Part shown: one piece after another, positions 36,001-48,681 of the stretch | Numbering within the stretch: the stretch's first letter is position 1 | Layout of the letters: the number at the start of each line of letters is the position of its first letter | Source: Ophiostoma sp. CBS 140.51 | Taxonomy: Eukaryota; Ascomycota; Sordariomycetes; Ophiostomatales; Ophiostomataceae | Direction: 5' to 3' | DNA: 64,000 bases | Assembly: GCA_029298735.1 (NCBI GenBank) | Contig: JANSLP010000039.1 | Span: 62,001 to 126,000, forward strand | Translations under genes and position numbers: made by a program | The notes under the pieces: generated by a model | The model's input: only the letters and a program-made list of their open reading frames with translations | Databases searched by the model: none | What the model was told of the DNA's origin: nothing

Positions 36001-39000
36001 ATTGTAAGCGCTGGAGGTCTAAGAGCCAACGTCTTCGGTCTTCAGCCTTCAACATGCTTTCCATAAGAACAGGCGAGAGGGAGATCGTGAAGGGCTGAAG
36101 GACACAGCCGTGCTTATTTATTCAGATCATAATGATAGTGGATGGTCGTTCATCTGACTTGGCAGCCGTGCACCTCTAGCTATCCGATCCGAGTGCAGTG
36201 CAGCTTTACAGGTAATTATGAGGAAGAATGAGTGCCAAGATCTTGCACAATTTTTACACAAGCCAACATTCTGCAAAAGTGCTCAGAAATACAGCGTGTA
36301 CGAAGTATCTGACAAAGAACGTTGGGCGGGGACATCACGGGCTTTCGGGCTGTTCCGGGCGCTGCGAAGGCCCGCTGGAGTGGAGTTGACCCCTGAAAAA
36401 AGGACGCCCGGCGCCTCTTTTTACTGACGCGCCTTCTCTGTAGTGCCTCTGGTGGATGTGCTTTTATGATCATGCATGTCTCTAAACGCTTGTCGTTTGT
36501 GCAGGCTGTCACTTTTTTTTTACAATGGGACGTGAACTAGATGAAATGGACAGATGTAAGAAGTCAGAGGTGTGTGCCCCCCCGCGGTTGCAGGGCGTCG
36601 CTAACCAAAAAAGGACCAAAAGAATCAAAATAAACCAGAAGAAAGAATATTGGCAATAGAGTTGCCTTGGCCGCAATTACGGCTTGCGGGCTTCTTTGAC
36701 AGTCCAGACGTCCAGCCGGTGTGAATTGGTGCGGACTCCGTGCACCCGGCGTTCTTAACCCCGTGGTTTCGACCAGACGGGAAGGCGGGTTGTAGACGAG
36801 AAAGGAAAGAGCTCAAAGAAAGGAAGGTACGAGCACACAAAACCCGGAGGAAAGAAAGGAAACCGAATAACAAAAAAGGTACCGACCGAAAACAGAAAGA
36901 CCACGATACCAAAAGCAAAACGGAAAACGGGGGTAGAGCGTAAGAGGTAAGAACGTTAGAAAGCCCCTTTGCTCCTTCCTTCCCCCTGAAACAGGTCGTT
37001 GTTCGCTCTTGCTGCAACCCAGACGCGCCGCGTGCACGTCCTCTCGCACGCGCCAACGACGCTCGACGCATCTCTCCCAAACACGGTTGAGAGGCCCCTT
37101 TTTCTGTGTCTGGCATTGGGGGCATCTTGAAAGTCGAGCTTGACCTCTTTCTTGCACTTCTTGCCTTGCTCAGGCGTCCGATGTCTTTCTCGGCACGCTT
37201 GGCCTGGACCCCTGGGCAAAACGACCCCCTATTTTTTTTTTGGAGGAGACGGGAGAGGGTTACAGTTGCATTTGATTCTGGAGCTTGGTCAGGGTCCTTG
37301 ACCTGATTAACCATTTCCTTTTCTTTCCCCCGTATTCTTTTGTGATTTTTGTGTCCGAGAATGGATTCGCAGAGGGATATGCGAGCTTCGGCGCATCGTG
37401 GAATTCCGTCGTTGGCATGTCCCCGTTTGCTCCCTCCTTGCCTGCCCCTACCTTCCCTCTTGCCTTCTTTTGAAGTCGTTTCGTTCTTTCACCTGCCCCT
37501 TCCGCCGTCTTTTTACTGGATTTGCACCAGTCTACATTGCTCAGGGCTTGAGAGCTCTCCTCGCAGCCATCTGCTTTACGCGCAGAATACGCGACCTGCA
37601 TTCCTGCCACGAGATGACGAGAGCTCGTTGTCGAGCACAGAAGCTCCGTATTACTGACAGGAACGGCCACGTCTTCCCGTCTTTGCTGAACCCCTGCTGC
37701 GGGCGGCGTTGCGCGTCCGAAGCTGTGGGTTTCTGGCACAGGCCAGTTTTCCGGGCCAAAAATAGGAAGGTGCAAAAGGGGAAAATACGGAGCCCAAAGT
37801 AAATAAATGGGAACAGAATGTGAAATAATTACGCATCTTGTTGCATGTGCGCGTGGGTTGTCGTGGGTTGTGCCTTCCTGAGAGGGGCTCGTTCGGCTGG
37901 GCAAGACGGACGAGTAACAATCCGGATCACGACGTCTACTAGACGCACTTGCAGGGTGCAACATTATCTCGCGCTCTTTCCATTTTCCCACTTTCACGGA
38001 TACAAATATTATTCGTACAGACAGGTCAACCGTCAGATACGGGAAGGTGCTAGCGTCGGTGATGATTGAGCGGAGAAAGGCCAGAAAAGAAGTTAGAAAA
38101 GAAGCCAGCAGAAGATCCAGAAGAGGATCCTGTCCCACTGACCAATCCACGTATCGTTCAAAGGTCCGTTTTCCGAGCGGCGGAGGCTTTTTACGGACAC
38201 TTTTGCTTTCCCGGCGCCACTGAGTCCTGTCAGGCCGTGCGCTTTTGTCAAACTGCCAGGCGTCATAAATAAAATAAACGGCGTCGTTTCAGGGCACTTT
38301 TCAGGGCTGTCAGGGCGGTGTTAGGCAACATTTTAACTATTTCTGGACTGGAGACAAGAGAACAGCGCTAACCAGCGGCACTCAGGTAATACAGTTATGT
38401 ATACGGCCGCTTTCCAGGGGCTGCGTATTCACTGATCGTCGTGCCTGGCGGGCGCAACCTGGCGGTTGGCTCGTTGGCTTGCTGCTCGGTGGTTGGTGTG
38501 CCTGTTTTGTATGTTCTTCCATGCATCTCGCATCGTATCTATCTTGCTCTTTCCCGTCACTCGGGCATCATCTTGAATCACCTTGCCGGAAAGGCAGAAA
38601 GGCAAACTCTCACCGGACACGCCTTCCCTCCTTCGGGGCGGCCAGCGCATCGCACTCGCTCTCATCGCCAATCGCGACTTCCAAATCAGCCGTGTCTCGC
38701 AGATTTCCTCCGTCAGCGAGGCTGAGCTTGCACCAGTGGCTGCTTACCAACATCATGTACTTCCGGGTCCTTCTCTCTTATCTCCGCCAGCAAAACCACC
38801 TGTAACGCCTGGCCCTTGGTACTTCGGGGTACTGCACATCGCCCGCGCTTCTTTTTCCTCAGCCTGCGCCGCCTCCCGTGAGAAAGGCACGACTGGCACA
38901 CCCCTTCGCGCCTTCGGTTTTGGTTCTTTTGTTTTATGCTTTTTCTGGCGTCGCTCGTCTGCTCCTTCCGTTGCGCTTGTCTAGTTATGAACTGGAAAGA

Positions 39001-40279
39001 AAAACTACTGAGCAGAAACTGCAACTGTATTCCGTATGTATCTCATGTCTGTCCAATGGGCCTGGCCACCACTTGCTTTCTTTTCTGCCGCCCCGGGCCA
39101 TCCGATATTAGCAAATTAGTCTCGAAACCAAACCCAGCAATTCCCGCCTGGTTCCCCTCGCCTCGGTCGCTCTTGCTCTCAAATCTCACTCGCATCCTCA
39201 CTGTTGTTTCGTCCATCGCTCTTGCTGCTTCCAGTGAGCGAGGTGCCCTTTGTCGCCGTCGCTTCGTATAGCCTGTGCTAATTTTTCTCTCCGTGTCTTC
39301 GTCAACTCTTTCCCATTCTTTGGCATGTCCTTTTTGGCCTCCTTTTTCTTTCTTTTTTCCGCGTATCTTTTTTGCGTTCTATTCAGCATCCCAAACCAAA
39401 ACCACGCCGTGTCTGGTTCTCCCTTTTCTCGCTGGGCTACCTTGCACCTAGCACCTCGCACCTCTTCCTCGCAGCGTCTCGTACTGGCGACTGGGTCCCC
39501 CATTCCTTTTTTCTTCAGGCTCCGCTTTTTCCTGCTTAGCCTTGGCGGTCTATTTCGTGTCCATTCTGTCCATTATTTTCTCCCGCCTCCCCCAAAACAC
39601 GAGGGCCTGAACATTTCCCAGTTGGCTGTCCAGAACTCGAAAACAGTTCCAACTCACAAAAAAGGCGTTCATCCCCGAGCGGCCGACCACGACACTCCCC
39701 CTCCCGACCGCGTTTTGTCATTTTGGATTCGTTTTACTGCTCGCTTTGCATTTTCCTCAGACGACGACAGACGCTGGCGACATCCTCTCGTTTTCTTTTT
39801 TTCTCTATTTTCTTTCTTTTTACCGTATTTCTCGCCTCTTCTTTCTCACCGATTCGAGAGAAAGCCCGGCTCAATCTCACCCCTTCGACGCTGCGGTCGA
39901 GTTTCCAATCAACGACTCTTCTCGCCCCCTTTTTGACAACGATATCATCGAGTCGACAACCATCTTCGGCGTCGTGCGATTCGATTTTTCTCGGATTGTG
40001 TTCATGCTGTAATTCCGGGCGCGCCGCATTGATTCCACCCGCTTAGTCGGCGTCGGGATAAGACGAAGGGTCGTCCCCGAGAAAACGGGACGCGGCCAAC
40101 CCAGCCTCTTCTGGCTCGACAAACGACAAACGCCCATATCGAGTCCACATACGATCACCCCCAACGCGAAGAGAAACGAACGCCTTCGTCTCTAGGATAT
40201 GCCCGAGTGGCATCATCTCTTCGACCCGCATCCCTAATTCCCTCTTCTTCCGCGATCCCCGAATCATCCGTCGCCCAAG
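33046..40279. other. Large divergent intergenic region with AT-rich block
   Basis: 7.2 kb without a supported gene, between the CANIN-domain gene (-) and the flippase (+). From about 33550 to 35100 it is AT-rich with long A and T runs (33920-33970), which elsewhere in the window marks gene 3' ends. About 36780-36950 is purine-rich on the + strand, and about 39280-39900 is pyrimidine-rich and probably belongs to the flippase promoter and leader. A 296-codon open frame on the - strand (37260-38150) lacks an early ATG and any recognisable domain. Confidence 0.45.
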
Positions 40280-43200
40280 ATGATGAACTCAACAGACAAC
40301 CCAGTGGACGTGCCTTCGGAATCACACTATAGCGATGATGACATCGCAGATGTTCACGACAATTCCGGAGCAGCCGGCCCCAGCAGACACAGCAACGGCA
40401 TCACCATTGCCGAGAACCTGCCGCATCCTAACTCGCCGCCCAATCCAAAACGGCAGGGCGGCGCGACCGTCAAAGACAAGACAAAACGCTCACGATGGGC
40501 CACTCGCAAGATGACGGTCAAGAGCAGTAACAAGAAGCGTTTGTCGCTCATTGGCCGTCACGGCAAGTCCCTCGCCAATGAGAAGAAGCGCGCCTCGTCC
40601 GGATCCGAGTCGTTCCGCCAAGACGGTGAGAACGCCGACCCCAATGCCCCTGCCGCCGCCGCCGCCGACGAGGAGCACGAGGGTCCCGGCCCGCGTACGC
40701 TCTACTTCAACCTCCCATTACCAGACGACCAAAAAGACGATAACGGCGCGCCTAAGCAGTCGTACTCGCGCAACAAGATTCGGACCGCCAAGTACACGCC
40801 GCTTTCGTTCATCCCGAAAAACTTGTACTTTCAGTTCCAGAATATTGCCAACATCTTCTTCTTGTTCATGGTCGTTCTTGCTGTATGTTTATCACTCTGC
40901 TCTTTGCGACATACCTTTTCATCATTGTTTTCACTGTTTCCCGGTCGTTCCGGTCTTCCCGTTCCTCGTCCCTGTTTCATGTACTGACACCTTCATAGTT
41001 CTTCTCCATCTTTGGTGTCGAGAACCCTGGCCTGAACTCCGTTCCTCTGATCGCCATTATCGTTATTACCGCTATTCGTGACGCCATTGAGGATGTCCGC
41101 CGTACGCGCTCGGACAAGACTCTAAATAACTCGCCCGTGTACCGCCTGCTCGACTGGAACAATGTCAACGTCATCCAGGATAATGTCTCTGCTTGGCGCA
41201 AGGTCAAGAAGGCCACCACGCGCTTCTTCTCCAAGCTCTGGCACCTTATCGAGCGCATCTGGAAGAAGAAGGACAAGTCCAAGCAGAAGGAGGCCGAGTA
41301 CGACCCCAACGGTTACGACCCCCGCGTGTCTATCGAGACCCGCCACACACGCCGTGAATCGATGCTTTCGCCCTATAACAACCAGCGCAACTCGTTTGCT
41401 TCGGCTCACGAGGACATCCAGATGACACCTGTTCCCTCGCCCTCGCCCCGCCACCCGCCGCCTCAGATGCAGGACATGCTCTCCGTCGCCCAGGACAAGA
41501 CACGCCCTACGTCTGCGTTCTCTTTCAACCCTGCCGGCGAGGGCGGCGAGTTCAACCTGCACAAGGCCAAGCCCGACCTGTTGAACCCCAACATCGTTCC
41601 CGAAGGCAAGGCTCGCTTCCACCGCAGCGCCTGGAAGGATCTGCAGGTTGGCGACTTTGTTCGTATCTATAACGACGATGAACTGCCTGCCGATATTGTC
41701 GTGCTCGCCACCTCGGACCCCGATGGCGGCTGCTACATTGAGACCAAGAACTTGGACGGTGAGACGAACCTCAAGTTCCGCCAGTCCCTCCGCTGCGGTC
41801 GCTCCCTGAAGCACGCTCGCGACTGCGAGCGCGCCCAGTTCTACGTCGAGAGTGAGCCGCCCCAATCCAACCTGTACAAGTACAACGGTGCCGTCCGCTG
41901 GCAACAGTCCTTTGAGGAGGACCCCACTGGCGCTGTGCACGACATGTCTGAGCCGATCACCATTGACAACCTTCTTCTCCGTGGCTGCAACCTCCGCAAC
42001 ACTGAGTGGGCTCTGGGTATTGTTCTCTTCACTGGTCACGACACGAAGATCATGATGAACGCGGGTGACACTCCTAGCAAGCGTGCCCGTATTGCCCGTG
42101 AGCTCAACTTCAACGTCATCTGCAACTTTGGTGTCCTCTTCATCATCTGTCTGATTGCCGCCATTGTCAACGGTGTCTCGTGGGCTAAGACCGACGCATC
42201 GCTGGCGTATATCGACATGGGACCGTACGGTGGCACGCCTCCCCTGGCTGGTTTTGTTACCTTCTGGGCTGCTCTCATTCTGTTCCAGAACTTGGTGCCT
42301 ATTTCTCTTTATATCACGCTCGAGATCATCCGCACCCTGCAGGCTATCTTCATCTACAGCGATGTCGAGATGTACTACGAAAAGACCGACCAGCCCTGCA
42401 TTCCCAAGTCATGGAACATTTCCGACGATGTCGGTCAGATCGAGTACATTTTCTCTGACAAGACCGGTACCCTGACCCAAAACGTCATGGAGTTCAAGAA
42501 GGCCACCATCAACGGCCAGCCCTACGGTGAAGCGTACACCGAAGCCCAGGCAGGTATGCAGAAGCGCTTGGGCATTGACGTCGTCAAGGAGGCCGAGCGC
42601 GCCAACGCTGAAATTGCTGTTGCCAAGGAGAAGGCTCTTGCGGGCCTCCGCCGGATCAACGACAACCCGTACCTGCACGACGAAGACCTCACGTTCATTG
42701 CCCCCGACTTTGTCGACGATCTTGCTGGTCTCCACGGCCCCGAGCAGCAGCAGGCCAACGAGCAGTTTATGCTCAGTCTTGCTCTCTGCCACACTGTCCT
42801 GTCTGAGAAGATCCCTGGCGACCCCCCTCGCCTGATTTTCAAGGCGCAGTCGCCCGATGAGGCCGCCCTTGTCGCCACGGCCCGTGATGTAGGCTTCACT
42901 GTTCTCGGCAGCACTGACGACGGTATTCGCTTGAACGTCATGGGTGAGGAGCGCCACTACCCCATCCTGACCACGATCGAGTTCAATTCTACTCGTAAGC
43001 GCATGAGTGCTATTGTACGCATGCCCGACAACAAGATTGTGCTCATCTGCAAGGGTGCCGACAGCATCATCTACTCTCGTCTCAAGCGCGGTGAGCAAGC
43101 CGAGCTGCGCAAGGCGACTGCCGAGCACCTGGAGATGTTTGCCCGCGAGGGTCTGCGTACCCTGTGTATCGCAAACAAGATCCTGACCGAGGACGAGTAC

Positions 43201-45405
43201 TACTCGTGGCGCAAGATCCACGACGCCGCCGCCACGGCCGTCGACAACCGCGAGGAGAAGATGGAGGAGGCGGCCGAGCTCATCGAGCAGGACCTGACCC
43301 TGCTTGGTGGCACTGCCATTGAGGACCGTCTGCAAGACGGTGTTCCCGACACCATTGCCCTGCTGGCCGAGGCCGGTATCAAGCTGTGGGTGTTGACTGG
43401 CGACAAGGTCGAGACCGCCATCAACATTGGTTTCTCATGCAACCTGTTGAACAACGATATGGAACTTATGCATCTCAGGGTGGATGAGGACGAGTCTGGC
43501 AACACGCCCGACGACGTCTACATGGAGAGCATCGAGGCCCAGCTGGACAAGGGCCTGCAGACGTTCGGTCTGACGGGTGACGACGAGGATCTCAAGGCCG
43601 CGCGTGCCAGCCACGAGCCGCCAGGCCCCACGCACGCAGTCGTCATCGACGGCTTTACGCTCCGCTATGCCCTGAGCGACGAGCTGAGCCAGAAGTTCTT
43701 GTTGCTGTGCAAGCAGTGCAAGTCTGTTCTGTGCTGTCGTGTCAGCCCTGCGCAAAAGGCCGCCGTGTGCGCCCTGGTCAAGAACGGCCTGGATGTCATG
43801 ACGCTCTCGATTGGTGACGGTGCCAACGACGTGGCCATGATCCAGGAGGCCGATGTTGGTGTCGGTATCGCTGGTCTCGAAGGTCGGCAAGCTGCCATGT
43901 CTTCGGATTACGCGATTGGTCAGTTCCGCTTCCTGAAGCGTCTTGTCCTGGTGCACGGCCGCTGGTCGTACCGCCGCATGGGTGAGAGTATCGCCAACTT
44001 CTTCTACAAGAACATCATCTGGGTGTTTTCGATTTTCTGGTTCCAAATCTTCTGCAACTACGACATGACGTACATTTTCGAGTACACATACATTCTGATG
44101 TTCAACCTGTTCTTCACCTCGGTGCCTGTCATCCTCATGGGTGTTCTGGATCAGGACGTCCCCGACACGGTGTCGCTTGCTGTCCCGCAGCTGTACCGCC
44201 GCGGTATTGAGCGCCTGGAATGGACGCAGGCCAAATTCTGGTATGCGCATCTTTGTTCTTTTCGTCATTTAAGCTCTCTTGTTTCTTTCCTGGTAGGATC
44301 TCCTCTCCCGTTTTCTTGATGCTAATTACTTTTGTTTTTCTTCTTTTATAGGCTCTATATGGCTGACGGTCTCTACCAATCCGTGCTGTGTTTTTTCGTC
44401 CCGTACCTGACCGCCGTCCGCACGCCCTTCATCACCTTCAACGGCCTGGATGTGGCTGATCGTCTCCGCCTGGGTGCCTACATTGCCCACCCGACGGTGT
44501 TGACGATCAACCTGTACATGCTCATCAACACGTACCGGTGGGATTGGCTGATGGTGCTCGTTGTCGTTCTCAGTTTCCTGTTTATCTTCTTTTGGACCGG
44601 TGTCTACTCGACGACGACTTACTCTGAGTTCTTCTACGGCACTGCCGCGGCCATCTATGGCGAAGCCAGCTTCTGGGCGGTGTACATCATCACGCCGATT
44701 ATGTGCATCCTGCCCCGCTACGCCATCAAGGCGCTGCAGAAGGTGTACTTCCCCTACGATGTCGACATTATCCGCGAGCAGGTCCAGCAGGGCAAGTTCA
44801 AGGGCTACAACAAGGATGGCCAGCTGATCAACCGCGAGGCGGGCGCGGACGACGTCGAGAAGCTGGTGGACGGCACCAACTCGGCAGGCGGCTCGTCGTC
44901 GGAAGGCTCGCGCAAGGGCAAGAAGCACACTTCGCAACATATGCAGTTTGCCAGTGTTGACGAAGACCGGCGGCCGATCTACCCGCCGTCCGTTGCCACA
45001 CACAATACGCGTACGCAAAACGGTAGTGACGGCACCAACTATAGTGGTAGTGGCCACAATCGCCAGTACTCTGTTGACGAAATGAACATAGGCATGGCGG
45101 TTACCTCGGCTGACTACACTGCCACGGCGTCGGGCCGGGGCCGGCCGTCGATTGACCGGGCCCGGCCGTCATACGACCGTATGCGTGCGTCAATGGACCG
45201 CGTTCGGGCTAGCTACGAAGCCAGCAACGACTTCACAACAGCCGCGCGCCTGTCGCGGCTCGAGTCTTCGCACTCGGTGGGCCGCAACCTCGAGGAGGCT
45301 GGCGGCCAGCAGCATAGCCAGGGCCACGAAGGCCCTGCGAGCCGGTTATTCCACGGGCGCCTTCGCGGCCTCTCGATGATTTCTAATAAGAACAAGGCCA
45401 CATAA
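40280..45405 (+). CDS. DNF1: P4-type phospholipid-translocating ATPase (Dnf1/Dnf2 type)
   Basis: A lipid flippase that moves phospholipids from the outer to the inner leaflet of the plasma membrane and endosomes, normally with a Cdc50-family partner. Three exons, 40280-40882, 40999-44240 and 44352-45405, with 116- and 111-nt introns, give 1632 residues, in the Dnf1/2 size range. Visible are a long basic/acidic N-tail, then NLYFQFQNIANIFFLFM (first helix), DGETN (454-458, P4 actuator motif), PISLY in helix 4, phosphorylation motif DKTGTLTQN (Asp688), KGADS in the nucleotide-binding domain, TGDK, and GDGANDVAMIQEA from 1140. About ten helices are predicted. The C-tail has four seven-residue repeats from 1546 (RPSIDRA, RPSYDRM, RASMDRV, RASYEAS). 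Intron 2 has an upstream AG at about 44296, but only the acceptor at 44350-44351 keeps the frame (TGG CTC TAT). It starts at the first of two ATGs. Confidence 0.95.
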
Positions 45406-46537
45406 GACCAAAATGCTATTGCGTTTTGTTTTATGTTGTGCCCCCGTCGACGACCGGCGTTGACCTTTTCGTCGTTTTCACGCTCATTTTTTATACGGCT
45501 CTCCATTTTCTCTCTCTTATTCAGTTCTCTGTGTGTTTTTTGTTTTACTGGCGTTGTATGAATAGATACTTCCTGGGCCTTTACTTAAAAACAGGAGCAC
45601 TTTGGTGGTCTCTTGATGTTTTTCATTGTCTCATTGTTTCACCTTTTGTTTGTTTACTGCAGTCTCCTGTCTTTTTTTTTTTTTCTTTTCATTCTTGTTT
45701 TCTTGTCATTTTATCATCTTTCATAGCTGCACTTTGCATACCCCTTTTTTCTTTCTCAATTTGTCATCTGTCTACTTTTCTCTTTCTTGTTTATACCGCC
45801 TTTTTGTGACATTACTGTTTCTCGTCCGCCTTTGGTCTACAAAGTCTCTTGTTTCCTTTCTCTTTACTGACTCTCTCACCATAGCCTACTAACAACACTC
45901 CTTTTTGAATGTGCTTATGCATTCATGATCTCCATGATATTAATCTACGAAAACCCGGGCACAAGAGGATAGAAAAGACACACAGCGGCCGTTGTTATTG
46001 GAAAGGAAGAGTCTATGTATTCACTTGTTCTTGACTTTCAGACTGTTGCTGTGTGTCATTCCTTTCCCTTTTGTGTTCTACATGGCGGTGTCCTCTTTCA
46101 TTTCCTTCCTTGTTTTCTCGCTCCTCCTTTTCTGGGTTTGCATCTTCATACTGCAATGGCGTTTCATTCGACATGTTAATTGTTATTGCTTGTTTTCGTG
46201 TTTCGTTTTTGTTTTCTCTGTTTATACAATCTCTCTCTCTTTTGTATATGGCTGTTTCTTGGTCATACAAAACACAACAAGAGCAGACTTTAATATTAAA
46301 GGGTCGACTCCTGTATACAACAACTAGCGAAGGTAGAAAGCAGAGACATAAGAGGTTGAATAAAAAGCAAAATCTACATATACAAGAAGAAGCTGTAGGC
46401 CGATGAATGTGACTTGTGCGTTTGAGTAAGATCATAATGAATTCAAAAAAATCAATCTACATGCATGCTCTTAGGGAGAACAATGAGCTCTCCCCATCTG
46501 TCTTCTATGTATAAGCCACGCCAAATCGCACACCGTC
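45406..46537. other. Convergent 3' intergenic region, T-rich
   Basis: 1.1 kb between the flippase and the ankyrin-repeat gene. It is very T-rich from 45406 to about 46260, then A-rich toward the ankyrin gene. No coding frame is supported. Confidence 0.6.
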
Positions 46538-47436
46538 TTACGCCCGCCGTTGCTGCCGTTGCCGCTCCCACTCTGCCCGGTCCTCATCGTCACTGCCGCT
46601 AAACTCGGCATCGTCGTCGTACGGAACGGCCGGTGGTGGGACAGGTGGCGCTGCCGACGAGGGAATGGCTGGTGCCGCACCCACCGGCCGGCCAGGTGGT
46701 GGTGGGGGGGCTGATGACGGCTTCGACGAAGAAGAATCGTCCACAAAATCGCCCGCATTCAGCAAAGCATACTCATGCTTCTGAATCAGCTGGCGCATCT
46801 CCGGGTAGCGCGGGTCGACGAGCTGGGTGGCGGTGAGTCCTGCCTTGTTCTTGATGCGCGGGTTGGACCCGGCCTCGAGCATCATTTCGACCAAAGCTTG
46901 GGCAAAGGGCTGCTGCGCGGCGGGTTCAGAGTTGGACCAGCGGATGGCGGTGTGGAGCGGGGTGTCGCGTTCGCGGCGGGAGATGGGGTCGCATTCGAAG
47001 CCCGGCTGGTCGAGGAGGGCGTCGATGATTTCGTCTGAGAGGAGAGAGTTAGCATGAATGAGCGAGCGAAGCGAGCGAGTGAGTGGTAACTCGACAAAAG
47101 AGGCGAGCGAAGCGAGGACAAATAAGCAAGCAAGCGAGCGGAGCAGGACCAAAAGAGCGAGGACTAAAACGTACAGTTTCCTTGGGAGGCGGCCTCGTGG
47201 TAGAGGTGGTTACCGAGAACGGTGACGGTCTCGTTGAGGAGCTTTGCGGCGTCGGTCTCGGAGCGGCCCTGAAGGACTTCAGCGAGGAGGTCAGTGTTGT
47301 TGCGGCGGCAGGCCTCGATGAGCTGTTCCTGCGCGGTGGCGCCCTGGGTGTGTTAGTGAGGTGCGAGGGAAGGAGGGAAGAGGAAAGAGTATCCTTGGCA
47401 GTAGTGGTGACGTACGTCGTGCTCTTCGTCGGCCAT
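46538..47436 (-). CDS. Small ankyrin-repeat protein
   Basis: Three exons, 47436-47416, 47343-47175 and 47034-46538, give 228 residues after removal of 72- and 140-nt introns. Exon 1 codes only MADEEHD. All junctions keep frame (exon 2 ends AAC T, exon 3 starts AC GAA, giving Tyr). Ankyrin-type repeats cover about residues 10-150: LIEACRRNNTDLLAEVLQ, GNHLYHEAASQGNYEIIDALL, DTPLHTAIRW and AGSNPRIKNKAGLTATQLV. The last 60 residues are Pro-rich and then acidic (YDDDAEFSGSDDEDRAEWE), with a basic end. Ankyrin repeats bind other proteins; yeast Yar1, a chaperone for ribosomal protein Rps3, has a similar size and plan, but I cannot assert orthology. Intron 2 is unusually long and carries the repeat also found in the sugar transporter intron. 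Confidence 0.88.
47035..47174 (-). repeat. Introner-like intron 2 of the ankyrin gene
   Basis: A 140-nt intron (donor GTACGT, branch GCTAAC, acceptor TCAG). Its sense strand is built of CGCTCGCTTCGCTCG-type units. The + strand 47104-47121 is identical over 18 nt to 7715-7732 in the sugar transporter intron, and the flanking bases (CTCTT on the sense 3' side) also agree after one mismatch. Both introns use the same orientation and similar length and keep the unit between donor and branch site. Confidence 0.75.
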
Positions 47437-48681
47437 GTTGAGTTGTTGGAGATGTTTGATGTGGATGGGATAGACGTAGGAAAGAGGAGAGGGAAAGTGT
47501 TGTTGCGATACGAACTTGGCGATCTTATCCGGCAGGCTGCAGTTGGAGGTGCTCGTATTTCCGTATAGAGTGTTCTCTAAGTCGTTTGTAGGCGCCTGTT
47601 CGTAAAGGGTTGTCGAGATGGTTGGGCAAGTCTTGAAGAAAGGCTGAATTGGGCGAAAGAGAGAGAGAAGGCTGTCCTTGTTTCAGGGCTGAGCGCTAGG
47701 AATAGGAAAAGAAACAATGGCAAGACAAGGGAGGACGTTGCGACGTTGAAGGAAGGAGAGCTCTGGGTGTGGTGGTGTGCGCCTGCCGCGCGCGCCTAGG
47801 AGGGGAAGAGGAAGGGGAGGAGGGGCAAAAAGTGAGACTGGCGCAGTCGGGTTGAACGGCCCCATTGGCAAAAAAGGGGTCAAGGCAGGCATCATTTGAA
47901 CGGGGGATTATGGGGCGCCCATTGCGCACTTGCCTCTGGAAGCCCTGGGAAGGCTCGGGGCAGCTGTTGCCGCTATTTACGGAAGCCGCGGACGTCACCA
48001 AATTACTTGTAAACCAGGCAGGAACGAATGAACATGCCCCCATTGACCACTCATGTGTTGTTTATAAGAGTCCATACAACTCAATATATTTCCATGTTGA
48101 GCCCAGGAAAAGAGTACAATAATAGCTAGTTATGTTGGTTTCACAACGATATGAACATGCCAAAACGTGCTCTACGCCCATATTACAATGGATGTGTACT
48201 CGATCGTCATGTGGAATTGAGATATATCTTTTGAGTGATATAGAAAAGAGAAAAGAGAGAATATAAGAAAGAAGGGGGTTTGAAAAATTAAATACAGCAT
48301 AACCGTAAAAATCGGACACATCTGTGGTCCTTCCCATGCAGAAACAATGACAAAAAACAAAGAAAAGAAGGAAAGAAAACTATGAAAGCCATGCCATACC
48401 GTCCGTGCCCATCTCCCACCTTCAGCATAACTTCTGCCTTTCTTCACGGCAGTGATAAGCTCGAAATATCCCCCCAACAAAGTATTCCCTGCAGCCAAAG
48501 TGTCCCATCGTGTTCGTCCCAGACCGAGAACACAACCATTTTTAATATCAAATGCAGGCGTAAGAAGGAACGAGAAGTCCACGCAAAGAAAGGAGAAAGG
48601 GGAGAAAATATAACAAAAGAAGTAAATCAAATCCCAACGTGACAGGATTATTCAACCTGTAGGACCAATGAATGTCCGCAT
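47437..48681. other. Intergenic region, ankyrin gene upstream / HSF1 downstream
   Basis: 1.2 kb between two leftward genes. The right part (about 48050-48660) is AT-rich, as expected for the 3' flank of HSF1; the left part is the ankyrin promoter, purine-rich on the + strand. No gene is seen. Confidence 0.55.

Noticed and set aside
37260..38150. A 296-codon - strand frame in the gene desert.
   Set aside because: It begins at a GTG with no early ATG, is low-complexity, and shows no family text or splice-linked partner.
44241..44300. An earlier acceptor (GTAG at about 44293-44296) for flippase intron 2.
   Set aside because: It breaks the frame; the acceptor at 44350-44351 gives TGG CTC TAT ATG and continues the family sequence.
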